NCBI GenBank assembly: GCA_002898275.1
Contig: BEIQ01000001.1
Span: 1,047,899-1,111,898, forward strand
Length of the DNA stretch: 64,000 bases
From: a bacterium HR40
GTDB lineage: Bacteria; Pseudomonadota; Alphaproteobacteria; Geminicoccales; Geminicoccaceae
Reading direction: 5' to 3'
The position numbers and the translations under genes were made by a program. Position 1 is the stretch's first letter, and each line of letters starts with the position of its first letter. Below are positions 1 to 8,376 of this stretch, in pieces. The notes under the pieces were generated by a model, which had not been told where the DNA came from, did no database searches, and worked only from the letters and a program-made list of their open reading frames with translations.

Positions 1-377
1 AACCGCCGCAGCCGGCGACGCCGCAGATGCTCGGGCCGATCGTGACGCAGGTGGCAACGCTGGCACAGCGCCTGCAGATTGCGCGGACGATTGTTGGTAG
101 GATCGTGATCGAGATGGGCCACGCCGAGGAGGATCCAGCGCTCGCGCCCACTCGCCCAGTGCACCAGATCCGGCCATGCCGAGGGCCGGCCGTCATCGTC
201 TCGCCAGATGCCGGTCAGCGGGTCGAGCCAGCGGCCATCGGCGAGCTGCCAGAGACGCGTACCGTGGGGTCTGCCGCAGCTCTCGCAGCGGCCGCGGGCA
301 CGGTCGAAGCGGATCCTGCGGCTCAAGATCGGCCAGTCGATCGGATAGAGCCAGCGGAGTTCGGGACGAATGGGCAC
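1..377 (-). CDS. HNH endonuclease domain protein (partial, runs off left edge)
   Basis: Reading the minus strand from a GTG at 377 gives an open frame to the window edge, beginning V-PIRPELRWLYPIDWP. A first cysteine pair lies in CESCGRPHG (about residues 31-39). A core like AHLDHDPTNN followed by LCQRCHLRHD (about residues 86-106) matches the small HNH proteins common in Rhodospirillales. The His-Asp-His-Asp...Asn arrangement and the second CxxC pair are the expected metal and structural-zinc residues. The family is presumed to nick or cut DNA, but these stand-alone genes have no firm role. The C-terminus is missing because the window ends. Its 5' end overlaps the start of the divergent cyclase gene by 8 bp, so the start is a judgement based on the conserved PIRPE opening. 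Confidence 0.8.
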   Translation of the reverse strand, partial: MPIRPELRWLYPIDWPILSRRIRFDRARGRCESCGRPHGTRLWQLADGRWLDPLTGIWRDDDGRPSAWPDLVHWASGRERWILLGVAHLDHDPTNNRPRNLQALCQRCHLRHDRPEHLRRRRLRR

Positions 378-1758
378 ACCGGTCGCACCCGAGAGACGAA
401 GACGGTTCCCGTCTGCACCGCAGCAGCCCGAAGAGGAAGCCCTTTTCGCCGAACAGTTGGCCCGTGGCGCGCGTCTCGCCGCATGGGTGCGGCTGGCGGT
501 GCTCGTCGGTATCGCTCTGTGGCTGCCGGCACGGGTCGGCGCTCACATGTTCTTCCACTATCTGCCGCCGATCGCGCTCTTTGCGTTCTTCGGGCTCGTG
601 CAAGCCGCAGCGGCCCACCGTCGCCACCTGGCCGCACGCCTGCTCCAAGCCCTGCTCATCGCTCTCGACATGGCGATCCTCACATGGGTTCTCCTCGTGC
701 CGCCCCCCATGGCAGGGCCGGATTGGCCACCGTCGATGCAGCTGCGCCTCGGCAGCTTCCCTTTCCTCTTCCTTTTCGTGGCGTTTGCCGCTCTCGGCTA
801 TGCGCCCCTGCTCACCCTGTGGACGGCCGCTGCCGGCGCTGCCGCATGGTCGGCTGGGCATCTCTGGATCCTCGCCCAGCCAGGCGTCTTCACCGTCACC
901 GACCTCGGGCGTCTGCACGGCCTGACCACGGCCGGAATCGTGCGGTTGTTGCTCGACCCGCGGTACGTGAGCGTGCTCGTGTGGCTGCAGGAAGTGTTGC
1001 TCCTCCTCGCCGTGGGCGCGATCCTCGCGGTGGCCGTAGCCGGTGCTCGGGCCCTGGTCGCTCGGGCAGCGCGCATGGCGGCGGAACGGGCCCGGCTTGC
1101 CCGTCACTTTTCGCCGAACGTCGTCGACGAGCTGGTCGCTCGGGCGCCTGGCACCTTCGCGCCACGGCTCCAGCCCGCGGTGGTGATGTTCGTCGACCTG
1201 CGCGGTTTTACCGCCTTTGCCGCCACCCATCCCCCGGCGGCCGTCGTCGAGCTTTTGGGCGAATTCCATGCGATCGTGGCGGAAGCGGTGTTCCGGCATG
1301 GCGGGACGCTCGACAAATATCTGGGCGACGGGGCGATGGTGACCTTTGGCACCCCGGCCCCGGGCGACGACGATGCCCGTCGTGCCCTCGCCTGCATCGG
1401 CGACCTCCACCGCGCCGCGGGGACATGGTCGGAGCAGCGCGCAGCCCACGGTCGTGCACCGGTGCGCATCGGCATCGGCTGTCAGGCGGGAGACGTGTTG
1501 GTGGGCGATATCGGCGATGTCCGCCGCCTCGAGTTCGCGGTGCTGGGCGATGCCGTGAACGTGGCCAGCCGCCTGCAGGAGCTCACCCGCCCGTGGGACG
1601 TCTTCGCGGTGCTCGGGAACGAGTTCGTGCACCGCTGCGGCGCGGATGCGCTCGCAGGCCTGACAGGCCTCGAGGCCGAGCGGCGCGGCGAGGTGGCGTT
1701 GCGCGGCCGGGAGCAGCGGCTCGATCTGTGGTTGCTGCGCGACGTCCCCCGCGGTTGA
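370..1758 (+). CDS. Membrane class III adenylate/guanylate cyclase
   Basis: The product is a 462-residue putative cyclic-nucleotide synthase. Residues about 40-230 hold several hydrophobic segments (for example AVLVGIALWLPA and FPFLFLFVAFAALGYAPLL), consistent with an integral-membrane sensor half. The C-terminal half is a class III cyclase domain: VMFVDLRGFTAF near 275 gives the first metal aspartate, LDKYLGDGAM near 314-323 carries the purine-contact lysine and second metal aspartate, and VLGDAVNVASRLQE near 390-404 carries the transition-state Asn/Arg. A complete catalytic set suggests activity; whether ATP or GTP is used cannot be read. It stands alone, divergent from the HNH gene and convergent with caiD. 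The ATG at 370 is the longest start; a downstream GTG near 488 is possible. Confidence 0.85.
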   Translation: MGTPVAPERRRRFPSAPQQPEEEALFAEQLARGARLAAWVRLAVLVGIALWLPARVGAHMFFHYLPPIALFAFFGLVQAAAAHRRHLAARLLQALLIALDMAILTWVLLVPPPMAGPDWPPSMQLRLGSFPFLFLFVAFAALGYAPLLTLWTAAAGAAAWSAGHLWILAQPGVFTVTDLGRLHGLTTAGIVRLLLDPRYVSVLVWLQEVLLLLAVGAILAVAVAGARALVARAARMAAERARLARHFSPNVVDELVARAPGTFAPRLQPAVVMFVDLRGFTAFAATHPPAAVVELLGEFHAIVAEAVFRHGGTLDKYLGDGAMVTFGTPAPGDDDARRALACIGDLHRAAGTWSEQRAAHGRAPVRIGIGCQAGDVLVGDIGDVRRLEFAVLGDAVNVASRLQELTRPWDVFAVLGNEFVHRCGADALAGLTGLEAERRGEVALRGREQRLDLWLLRDVPRG

Positions 1759-1825
1759 AAGACCGCGGGCCACCGGCGGCCTCATGGGCCTGTCGCCGAT
1801 GCGGCCAAGGGTCGCGATGCCACCG

Positions 1826-2611
1826 CTAGCGTCCCTTCCACCTCGGCGGGCGCTTCTCGGCGAACGCCCGCGCTCCCTCCTTCTGGTCCTCGCTGTCGTA
1901 GAGGCGGGCGACCGTGGGATAGGCACGGGCCGCGATCCGACGCAGGGCCTCCTGTTCGGGAAGCGGCCAGGTCTCGCGGACCACTTCCTTGATCGCGGCA
2001 AAGACGAGGGGTGGGCCGTCGGCGAGGGTGCGGGCGAGCTCGCAGGCCCGCGCGAGCAGTCGGCCTCGGGGAACGATCTCATTGACGATGCCGAGGCGTT
2101 TCGCCTCCTCCGCGTCCATCCAGCGGCCGGTCAGGAGGAGTTCCATGGCGAGGTGATAGGGGATGCGCCGCGGCAGCTTGACGGTAGCCGCATCGGCCAG
2201 CGTGCCGGCATGGATCTCCGGGAGAGCGAAACGCGCGTGCTCGGCGGCGAGGATGAGATCGCAAGCCAAGGCGAGCTCGAAACCACCTCCTACCGCCATG
2301 CCATTGATCGCCGCGATCACGGGCTTGTCCAGACGGGGCAAGAGCTGCAGGCCACCGAACCCGCCGATCCCGAAATCCGCATCCGGAGCCTCGCCGGCGG
2401 CTGCCGCCTTGAGATCCCAGCCGGCCGAGAAGAAGCGCTCGCCGCTGCCGGTGACCACGGCCACGCGCAGCTCGGGATCGTCGCGGAAGGCGGCGAACAC
2501 CTCGCCCATCCTCCGGCTGGTCGCTGCATCGATGGCATTGGCCTTGGGCCGGTCCAGGGTGACGATCAGGATGCGACCCTCGCGGGTCGTGCGCACCGGA
2601 TCCTCGCTCAT
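1826..2611 (-). CDS. caiD: Crotonobetainyl-CoA hydratase / CaiD-type crotonase
   Basis: This 261-residue crotonase-fold protein is likely to hydrate crotonobetainyl-CoA to carnitinyl-CoA. FSAGWDLKAAA and the oxyanion-hole stretch INGMAVGGGFELALACD (about residues 102-118) match the CaiD subgroup, where SAGWDLK is typical, followed by the glutamate in LPEIHAGT. The C-terminus has the usual AFAEKRPPRW ending. The ATG (2611) overlaps the TGA of the upstream CoA-ligase gene as ATGA, so translation is probably coupled. Its place as the last gene of a run with an ADP-forming ligase, an acyl-CoA dehydrogenase and carnitine dehydrogenase supports carnitine metabolism rather than general beta-oxidation. 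The exact substrate is inferred. Confidence 0.75.
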   Translation of the reverse strand: MSEDPVRTTREGRILIVTLDRPKANAIDAATSRRMGEVFAAFRDDPELRVAVVTGSGERFFSAGWDLKAAAAGEAPDADFGIGGFGGLQLLPRLDKPVIAAINGMAVGGGFELALACDLILAAEHARFALPEIHAGTLADAATVKLPRRIPYHLAMELLLTGRWMDAEEAKRLGIVNEIVPRGRLLARACELARTLADGPPLVFAAIKEVVRETWPLPEQEALRRIAARAYPTVARLYDSEDQKEGARAFAEKRPPRWKGR

Positions 2612-4680
2612 GCGACGGCTTCCCCCTCTGCGACGATCCGCAGGAAGGCGTCGACGGCGACGCATCCCCTGCCCTCGGGCAGCACCAGAAGCGGGTTGAT
2701 CTCCGCCTCGACGAGTCGCTCCAGCCGCGCCTCCAGGAAGCGGGCGAACGCCCACACGGTTCTCGTCACCGCCGCGACATCCCCAGGTGGCTTTCCGCGG
2801 TAGCCACGAAGGAGAGGGAAGATGCGCAGCCGCACCAGCGCCCGCTCGACGTCGCTCGGCGCGAGCGGCAGCGGTAGGGCCACACGGTCGGCGAAGAGTT
2901 CGGCGAAGATGCCGCCGGCACCCAAGAGCAGAAACGGCCCGAGGACCGGATCGCGACGGAAACCGAGCAGGAGCTCGGCCACCGCGCCCTCCACCATGCG
3001 TTCGATGCGCAGACGGGCAAAGCGTAGGAAGAGCTCGCGGCAGACTTCGTCCAAAGCTGCGGCACGATCGATCCCGAGCCGGACCGCGCCGGCCTCCGTC
3101 TTGTGCAGCAGATCGGCTGACAGTCCCTTGACCGCGAGCGGAAAGCCGAGCCGTTCGGCGAGCGCTCGGGCTTCCTCGAGGTCCGCCGCTTCGCCCCCCG
3201 CCACGACCGGAATGCCGAAACGGGCGAGCTCCGCTTTCGCCTGCCCCTCGTCGAGATTGACGGAAGGTCCCGCAGCGAGCTGGCTGGCCGCAACCGGCGG
3301 ATGGCCGGAGTCGCGCCAGGCTTCGCCGATCGATGCCGCCGCCTCGATCGCCGCCAGCGCCTCGCGCACACCCGCGAGAGCCGCGAGCCCGAGCGCTTCG
3401 GCCGTGCCCGCCCGCTCCTCGGGCAAACAGTCGGGCAAAGTCGCCACCAGCGCCGCGGGCGTGCCACTCGCCCGGCTGGCCGCGGCGATGGACTCCATCG
3501 CCGTGACCCAATCGGCATCGGTACAGCGATCGGCCCGCGGCCAGTCGAGGACCAGCATGCCGAAGTCGACACTGCTGGCGAGCGCAGCAGCGAAGGTTGC
3601 CCGCATGCGCTCGGCGTCGCCCCAGATGAAGGTGTGGTAATCGAGGGGGTTGGCGATGCGCACGAGGGGACCGAGCTCCGCTTTCAGGCGCTCCTGCACC
3701 TCGCCGGCAAAAGGCGGAAAACGGAGCCCGCTGCGGGCCGCGGTCTCGGCCACGAGCGCCGCCTCGCCGCCCGAGCAGCTCAACGATACCACCCGCCGGC
3801 CGCGCAAGGGGCCGTGCCGGTGGAGGAGAACAGTCGCCGCGAGCAGGCTCGGCAGGTCGTCGACGAGGGGCACCCCCAGCCGCTCGAACCACGCCCGGGC
3901 CAGGAGATTTTCGGAGGCGAGCGAAGCGGTGTGGCCGAGAGCCGCCTCCCGACTCGCCTCGCTGCCGCCGACTCGGAGCGCGACGACGGGGATTCGACGG
4001 GCGCGGGCTTCGCCCACCGCCTCGATGAAGGCCTCTGCCTGGTCGATGGTCTCGAGATAGAGGCCGATGGCGGTGATGCGCGGATCCGCTACGAGGGCAT
4101 GGATGAGGGCGGAAGGTCCGAGCGCCGCCTGATTGCCGAGGCTGGCGACGAAGGCGATGGGGATCTCCCGCCGTTGCATGGTGAGGTTGATGGCGATGTT
4201 GCCACTTTGCAACACGAAGGCGACGCCGCGCTCCACCGGCATCCCGCCGTGCTGATCCGGCCACAGAGCAACGCGATCGAGGTAGTTGAGATAGCCGAGA
4301 CAGTTGGGGCCGAAGACGGGCATGCCGCGGGTAGCCTCGACGAGCGCGCGCTGCAGTCTTTTCCCGTCTTCTCCGGCCTCGGCGAAACCCGAGGCGTGAA
4401 CGACGGCTCCGCCCGCGCCGCACTCGGCGAGTTCGCTCACCAGCCGCACTGCCTCGTGGCGGTTGACGGCCAGGAAGGCGGCATCGGGCGGCGCTGGTAG
4501 ATCGCCGATGCGCGCCACCGCCCGTCGGCCCGCGATCTCTCCGGCCGTCGGATGGACGACGTCGATCGTTCCTGCAAAGCCGAGCCTGTCGCACGCTGCC
4601 ACCACCCGGGCCGCGACCCGGCCTCCGATCACCGCGATTCGCCGAGGCGAGAGAAAGCGGCCGAGCTCCACGGGCCTCAC
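2608..4680 (-). CDS. ADP-forming acyl-CoA synthetase (putative gamma-butyrobetainyl-CoA ligase)
   Basis: This is a 690-residue single-chain NDP-forming acyl-CoA synthetase. The N-terminal CoA-binding Rossmann part starts at RFLSPRRIAVIGG. It is followed by FGPNCLGYLN and VLQSGNIAI. The phospho-histidine motif appears as GHTASLA near residue 247. The last 200 residues form an ATP-grasp domain (LAVKGLSADLLHKTEAGAV, then LLLGAGGIFAELF). The GTG at 4680 overlaps the stop of the acyl-CoA dehydrogenase as GTGA; a second GTG lies 9 bases on. The family activates acetate, propionate and other acids. In this gene context the likely acid is gamma-butyrobetaine or crotonobetaine, an inference from the neighbours. 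It overlaps caiD by 4 bases, so these genes form one operon. Confidence 0.75.
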   Translation of the reverse strand: MRPVELGRFLSPRRIAVIGGRVAARVVAACDRLGFAGTIDVVHPTAGEIAGRRAVARIGDLPAPPDAAFLAVNRHEAVRLVSELAECGAGGAVVHASGFAEAGEDGKRLQRALVEATRGMPVFGPNCLGYLNYLDRVALWPDQHGGMPVERGVAFVLQSGNIAINLTMQRREIPIAFVASLGNQAALGPSALIHALVADPRITAIGLYLETIDQAEAFIEAVGEARARRIPVVALRVGGSEASREAALGHTASLASENLLARAWFERLGVPLVDDLPSLLAATVLLHRHGPLRGRRVVSLSCSGGEAALVAETAARSGLRFPPFAGEVQERLKAELGPLVRIANPLDYHTFIWGDAERMRATFAAALASSVDFGMLVLDWPRADRCTDADWVTAMESIAAASRASGTPAALVATLPDCLPEERAGTAEALGLAALAGVREALAAIEAAASIGEAWRDSGHPPVAASQLAAGPSVNLDEGQAKAELARFGIPVVAGGEAADLEEARALAERLGFPLAVKGLSADLLHKTEAGAVRLGIDRAAALDEVCRELFLRFARLRIERMVEGAVAELLLGFRRDPVLGPFLLLGAGGIFAELFADRVALPLPLAPSDVERALVRLRIFPLLRGYRGKPPGDVAAVTRTVWAFARFLEARLERLVEAEINPLLVLPEGRGCVAVDAFLRIVAEGEAVA

Positions 4681-5837
4681 CCTCCCAGGGGGCGCAGCAG
4701 GCTTCTCGCGATGATGTGGCGCTGGATTTCGCTCGTGCCCTCCCAGATGCGCTCGACCCGGGCATCGCGCCAATGCCGTTCGATGCTTGCCTCCTCCATG
4801 AGCCCCATACCGCCATAGATCTGCACGACGTGGTCGGTGACGCGGGCGAGCATCTCGCTCGCGAAGAGCTTCGCCTGGGCGATGGGACGCTCGGCCGGAA
4901 GGCCACGATCGACCAGCCATGCGGCGTGGAGGGTCAGCCAATCGGCAGCATCGATCTCGGTGATCATGTCGGCGAGCTTGAAGCCCGTGCCCTGGAAGCG
5001 GCCGATGGGCTCGCCGAACTGCCGGCGCTTGGCCGCCCAATCGAGCGCGAGATCGAAGACCCGTCGGGCGCGGCCGACGCACATGGCGGCCACGGTGAGT
5101 CGGGTGGCGAACAGCCACTGGTTCATGAGCTCGAGCCCGCCGTCGACCTTTCCGAGCACGTGGAAGGCCGATACCCGACAGTCGTCGAAGGTGAGGATGC
5201 AGTTGCGATAGCCGCGATGCGAGACCGAGCGGTAGCCCGCGTGCACGGTGAAGCCCGGCGTCCCCTTGTCGACGAGGAAGCAGGTGAGGGTCTTCCTCCG
5301 GCCGCGTCGCGTCTCCTCCTCGCCCGTGGCGGCGAAGAGGATGACGAAATCGGCGATGTCGGCGTGGCTGATGAAGTGTTTGGTGCCGTCGATGACGAAG
5401 TCCGAGCCATCGCGGCGAGCGAAGGTTCTCATGGAACGCACGTCCGAACCTGCCTCGGGCTCGGTCATGGCGAGGCAATCGAGCTTTTCGCCGCGAACGA
5501 CCGGATCGAGCCAGACCGCTCGCTGGTCCGGCGTGCAGGCGCGGAGGATCGCCGACGGCCGACCGAATCACACGGTCAACGCCATGCTGGCGCGGCCGAG
5601 CTCGCGCTCGAGCAGGGTGAAGGTCAGGGTGTCGAGGCCGCCACCCCCGAATTCGGCCCGGATGTTGGCAGCCCAGAACCCCATTTGCCGGACCTTGCGC
5701 GCGATCTCGCGCCCGATCTCGAGCGGCACTTCACCCGTGCGCTCCACTTCCGGCTCGAGCGGATAGAGCTCGCGTTCGACGAAACCCCGCACCGTGTCGA
5801 CGACGAGCTGCTGCTCGGGACTCAGCGCAACGTCCAT
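4677..5837 (-). pseudogene. Acyl-CoA dehydrogenase (CaiA-like), interrupted by one in-frame TGA
   Basis: From the ATG at 5837 (preceded by AGGAG) the frame encodes MDVALSPEQQLVVDTVRGF and onward, and reaches ASMALTV, where TGA occupies 5570-5568. The same frame continues without any shift: FGRPSAILRACTPDQ, then AMTEPEAGSDVRS, and ends with IYGGMGLMEEASIERHW and IWEGTSEIQRHI, the expected C-terminus. Joined, the gene has 387 codons including both stops, the normal family length. The enzyme would oxidise an acyl-CoA with FAD and pass electrons to ETF. Next to CaiD and carnitine dehydrogenase the substrate is probably gamma-butyrobetainyl-CoA. The lone TGA could be a true nonsense mutation, a sequencing or assembly error, or read-through. 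Reinitiation at the ATG at 5468 would lose the N-terminal domain. Everything else looks intact. Confidence 0.8.
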
Positions 5838-5847
5838 AGGCCCACTC

Positions 5848-7347
5848 CTAGCCCCGCCCGCGCCCTTCGCCCACTCTTCGCCCCACCTCCGGCGGCCGCG
5901 GCAGGACGGCATGGGCCTCGGCGATGCGACGGAGGCGCGCGACGATCTCGGGCCGCGCCGGACACGCCCGGCTCGCGCGGGTGTCGACGTGCAACAGCAT
6001 CTGCTCGGCGGTCGCCAACAGCTGGTCCTCGCCGTCTCGATAGAGGCGGTGGAAGAGGTGGATGCGCTTGTCGTCGGCGGCGAGCAGCTGAGTGGTCGCG
6101 CAGAGGGCCTCGTTCGCCCGCGCCTCGCGCAAGTGCAGGATATGGGTCTCGACCGTGAAGTAGCTGAAACCGGCTGCATGATAGGCGGAATCGACGCCGA
6201 TGTAACGGAGCAGGGCATCGGAGGTGTCGCCAAAGACTTGGAGGTAGCGGGACTCGGTCATGTGCCCGTTGTAGTCGACCCACTCCGGTGCCACCCGGGC
6301 GGCGTGCAAGCGCAGTGGCTTCGCGAGGTCGTCGTCTTCCCCCATCACGACGGGATGGGTAAGCTCGTAGAGGCGCTCCTCGTAGGCACGCAATACCTCT
6401 CCGGCACCCCAGCCGCGCGCCTTGAGCGCCTGGAGCACGCCCACCAGACAATCGTCGCGCAGTCGCTCGAGTTCGGCGATGCTGCGACCCTCTGCCTGAG
6501 CGTCCGACTGTTCGACCAGCCGGTCGACGAGGTCCGACGTCAGCTCGGGCGCGTCGAGGCGAGTCCAAGGCAGCTTCAGGGCTGGGCCGAACTGTTTTAT
6601 GAAGTGGCGCATGCCGCCCTCGCCGCCGCCCAGGCGGAAGGTGAGGAAGCTGCCCATGAAGGCCCAACGCAGGCCACAGCCGTAGATCACCGCGCGATCG
6701 AGCTCGTCGGCGGTGGCGATCCCGTCGTTCACGAGATGGAGGGCCTCGCGCCAGAGGGCTTCCATGAGTCGGTCGGCGAGAAAGCCGTCGATCTCGTGAC
6801 GCACGACAAGCGGCTGCATGCCGAGCGTACGATAAAACCCCTCGGCGCGGCGAATGGTGGCGGGATGGGTCTGCCGTCCACCGCAGAGCTCGACGAGCGG
6901 CAGCAGATAGACGGGATTGAAGGGATGGGCGACGAGGAACCGTTCCGGCCGCCGCATCCCCTGTTGCAGTCGGCTCGGTCTGAGCCCCGAGGTGCTCGAG
7001 GCGATCAGGGCATCGGGCGGACAGCTCGCATCGATGCGCCGCAGGAGCTCGCATTTGAGCTCCTCGCGCTCCGGCGCGCTCTCCTGCACGAGCCCAGCGT
7101 CCGCCACCGCCTCCTCGAGCGAGGTGGCAAAGCGCAGCAGGTCTCGCGACATCCGCACCGGGGCGAGAGTGAGATTGCGCCAGGCGCGCTCGGCTCGCTC
7201 CAACACTCCGAATACGCGCTCGGGCGTGCGGAGATCGGGATCGAAGAGGGAGACGTGGAGGCCATTGAGGGCCAAGCGCGCCGCCCAGCCGGCTCCGATC
7301 ACCCCGCCGCCCACGAGAGCTACCCGACGGATCGCCTGCATCTCCAT
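5848..7347 (-). CDS. L-carnitine dehydrogenase fused to betainyl-CoA-type thioesterase
   Basis: The 499-residue product has two domains. The N-terminal 3-hydroxyacyl-CoA-dehydrogenase-type NAD domain begins VALVGGGVIGAGWAARLAL and contains ASSTSGLRPS and VAHPFNPVYLLPLVE. From about residue 345 a hot-dog thioesterase domain follows (VAPEWVDYNGHMTESRYLQ, then FTVETHILHLREA). This arrangement is known for L-carnitine dehydrogenase (carnitine to 3-dehydrocarnitine) joined to a thioesterase that frees glycine betaine from betainyl-CoA. Its partner, the cleavage enzyme, lies immediately upstream. The ATG at 7347 is chosen; an in-frame GTG at 7359 would overlap the upstream stop as GTGA and is a real alternative. 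Ten bases separate its stop region from the acyl-CoA dehydrogenase start. Confidence 0.85.
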   Translation of the reverse strand: MEMQAIRRVALVGGGVIGAGWAARLALNGLHVSLFDPDLRTPERVFGVLERAERAWRNLTLAPVRMSRDLLRFATSLEEAVADAGLVQESAPEREELKCELLRRIDASCPPDALIASSTSGLRPSRLQQGMRRPERFLVAHPFNPVYLLPLVELCGGRQTHPATIRRAEGFYRTLGMQPLVVRHEIDGFLADRLMEALWREALHLVNDGIATADELDRAVIYGCGLRWAFMGSFLTFRLGGGEGGMRHFIKQFGPALKLPWTRLDAPELTSDLVDRLVEQSDAQAEGRSIAELERLRDDCLVGVLQALKARGWGAGEVLRAYEERLYELTHPVVMGEDDDLAKPLRLHAARVAPEWVDYNGHMTESRYLQVFGDTSDALLRYIGVDSAYHAAGFSYFTVETHILHLREARANEALCATTQLLAADDKRIHLFHRLYRDGEDQLLATAEQMLLHVDTRASRACPARPEIVARLRRIAEAHAVLPRPPEVGRRVGEGRGRG

Positions 7348-7355
7348 GACGGCTC

Positions 7356-8246
7356 TCACCACCGCTTCGCGAGGCGCAGCTTCTCGCGCACGTCCGCAGG
7401 CCCGAGAATGCGATAGCCCATGCGGGAAAGGATGCCGATCGCCCGCTCGACGAGCTGCCCGTTGGTGGCCGGAACGCCGCGCTCGAGCCACAGATTGTCC
7501 TCGAGCCCGACCCGCACATGACCGCCGAGCAGGGCCGCCGCCGCCACCCATGGCATCTGCATACGGCCGATGGCAAAGCTGCTCCAGATCGCATTCTTCG
7601 GCAGCCGCTGCACCATGGCGAGCATGGTGGCGAGATCGGCAGGAGCGCCCCACGGAATGCCGAGGCAGAGCTGCACGAGCGGCGGATCCTCGATCAGACC
7701 CTCCGCCACGAGCCGTTCGACGAACCAGAGATGGCCGGTGTCGAACACCTCGAGCTCGGGTTTGACGCCGAGCTCGCGGATCCGCCGCGCCCCGGTGCGC
7801 AGCTGCTCCGGGGTGTTGGTCATCACATAGTTGCCGTCGCCGAAATTCATGCTGCCGCAGTCGAGGGTGCAGATTTCGGGCAGGAGCTCCTCGACATGGA
7901 CCAGGCGTGCGAGCGGCCCCACGAGATCGGTCTCCGGTGCGGGCGGAAGCGGCCGCTCGCCGGGCCCGATATAGAGATCGCCGCCCATTCCGGCCGTCAG
8001 ATTGAGCACCATGTCCACTCCCGAGGAGCGAATGCGGTCCACCACCTCACGATAGAGGACGGGATCGCGCGCCGCCTTGCCGGTTCGCGGATCCCGCACG
8101 TGGATGTGGGCGATGGCGGCCCCCGCCTTCGCCGCCTCCACGGCAGCGGCGGCGATCTGTTGCGGTGTCACCGGGACATGAGGGCTACGGCCGACGGTAT
8201 CCCCTGCTCCCGTCACGGCGCAGGTGACGAAGACCTCGAAGTTCAC
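7356..8246 (-). CDS. Beta-keto acid cleavage enzyme (3-dehydrocarnitine cleavage, BKACE family)
   Basis: This 296-residue TIM-barrel protein is of the BKACE/DUF849 family, which uses acetyl-CoA and a divalent metal to cleave beta-keto acids. [10 protein letters not shown] supplies the metal His-x-His, [10 protein letters not shown] and [10 protein letters not shown] carry further active-site positions, and [10 protein letters not shown] is conserved. In a carnitine operon it would convert 3-dehydrocarnitine and acetyl-CoA to betainyl-CoA and acetoacetate. It starts at GTG (8246) behind a strong GGGGAGG site. It is the first gene of the carnitine run, with 130 bp between it and the upstream TPP enzyme gene. 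A substrate other than dehydrocarnitine is possible, but the fused dehydrogenase-thioesterase beside it makes this the best reading. Confidence 0.85.
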   Translation of the reverse strand: MNFEVFVTCAVTGAGDTVGRSPHVPVTPQQIAAAAVEAAKAGAAIAHIHVRDPRTGKAARDPVLYREVVDRIRSSGVDMVLNLTAGMGGDLYIGPGERPLPPAPETDLVGPLARLVHVEELLPEICTLDCGSMNFGDGNYVMTNTPEQLRTGARRIRELGVKPELEVFDTGHLWFVERLVAEGLIEDPPLVQLCLGIPWGAPADLATMLAMVQRLPKNAIWSSFAIGRMQMPWVAAAALLGGHVRVGLEDNLWLERGVPATNGQLVERAIGILSRMGYRILGPADVREKLRLAKRW

Positions 8247-8376
8247 CTGACCTCCCCTTTTTTTCCTCGAACCCGGCAGCCCCAGCCTAACCGTGCCTCG
8301 AGGGATCCGGCAATGTCAGGATTTCGCCATGTCCTGTTGTCGATGCGACCTCGACTCCGGATGGATGCGACCTTCC

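Noticed and set aside
27-2803. Several long open frames on the strand opposite to real genes
   Set aside because: They are arginine/proline-rich, lack motifs, and mirror well-supported genes on the other strand; such shadows are common in high-GC DNA.
5500-5600. Selenocysteine at the in-frame TGA of the acyl-CoA dehydrogenase
   Set aside because: The bases after TGA do not form an evident bacterial SECIS hairpin at the right distance, and this enzyme family is not known to use selenocysteine.
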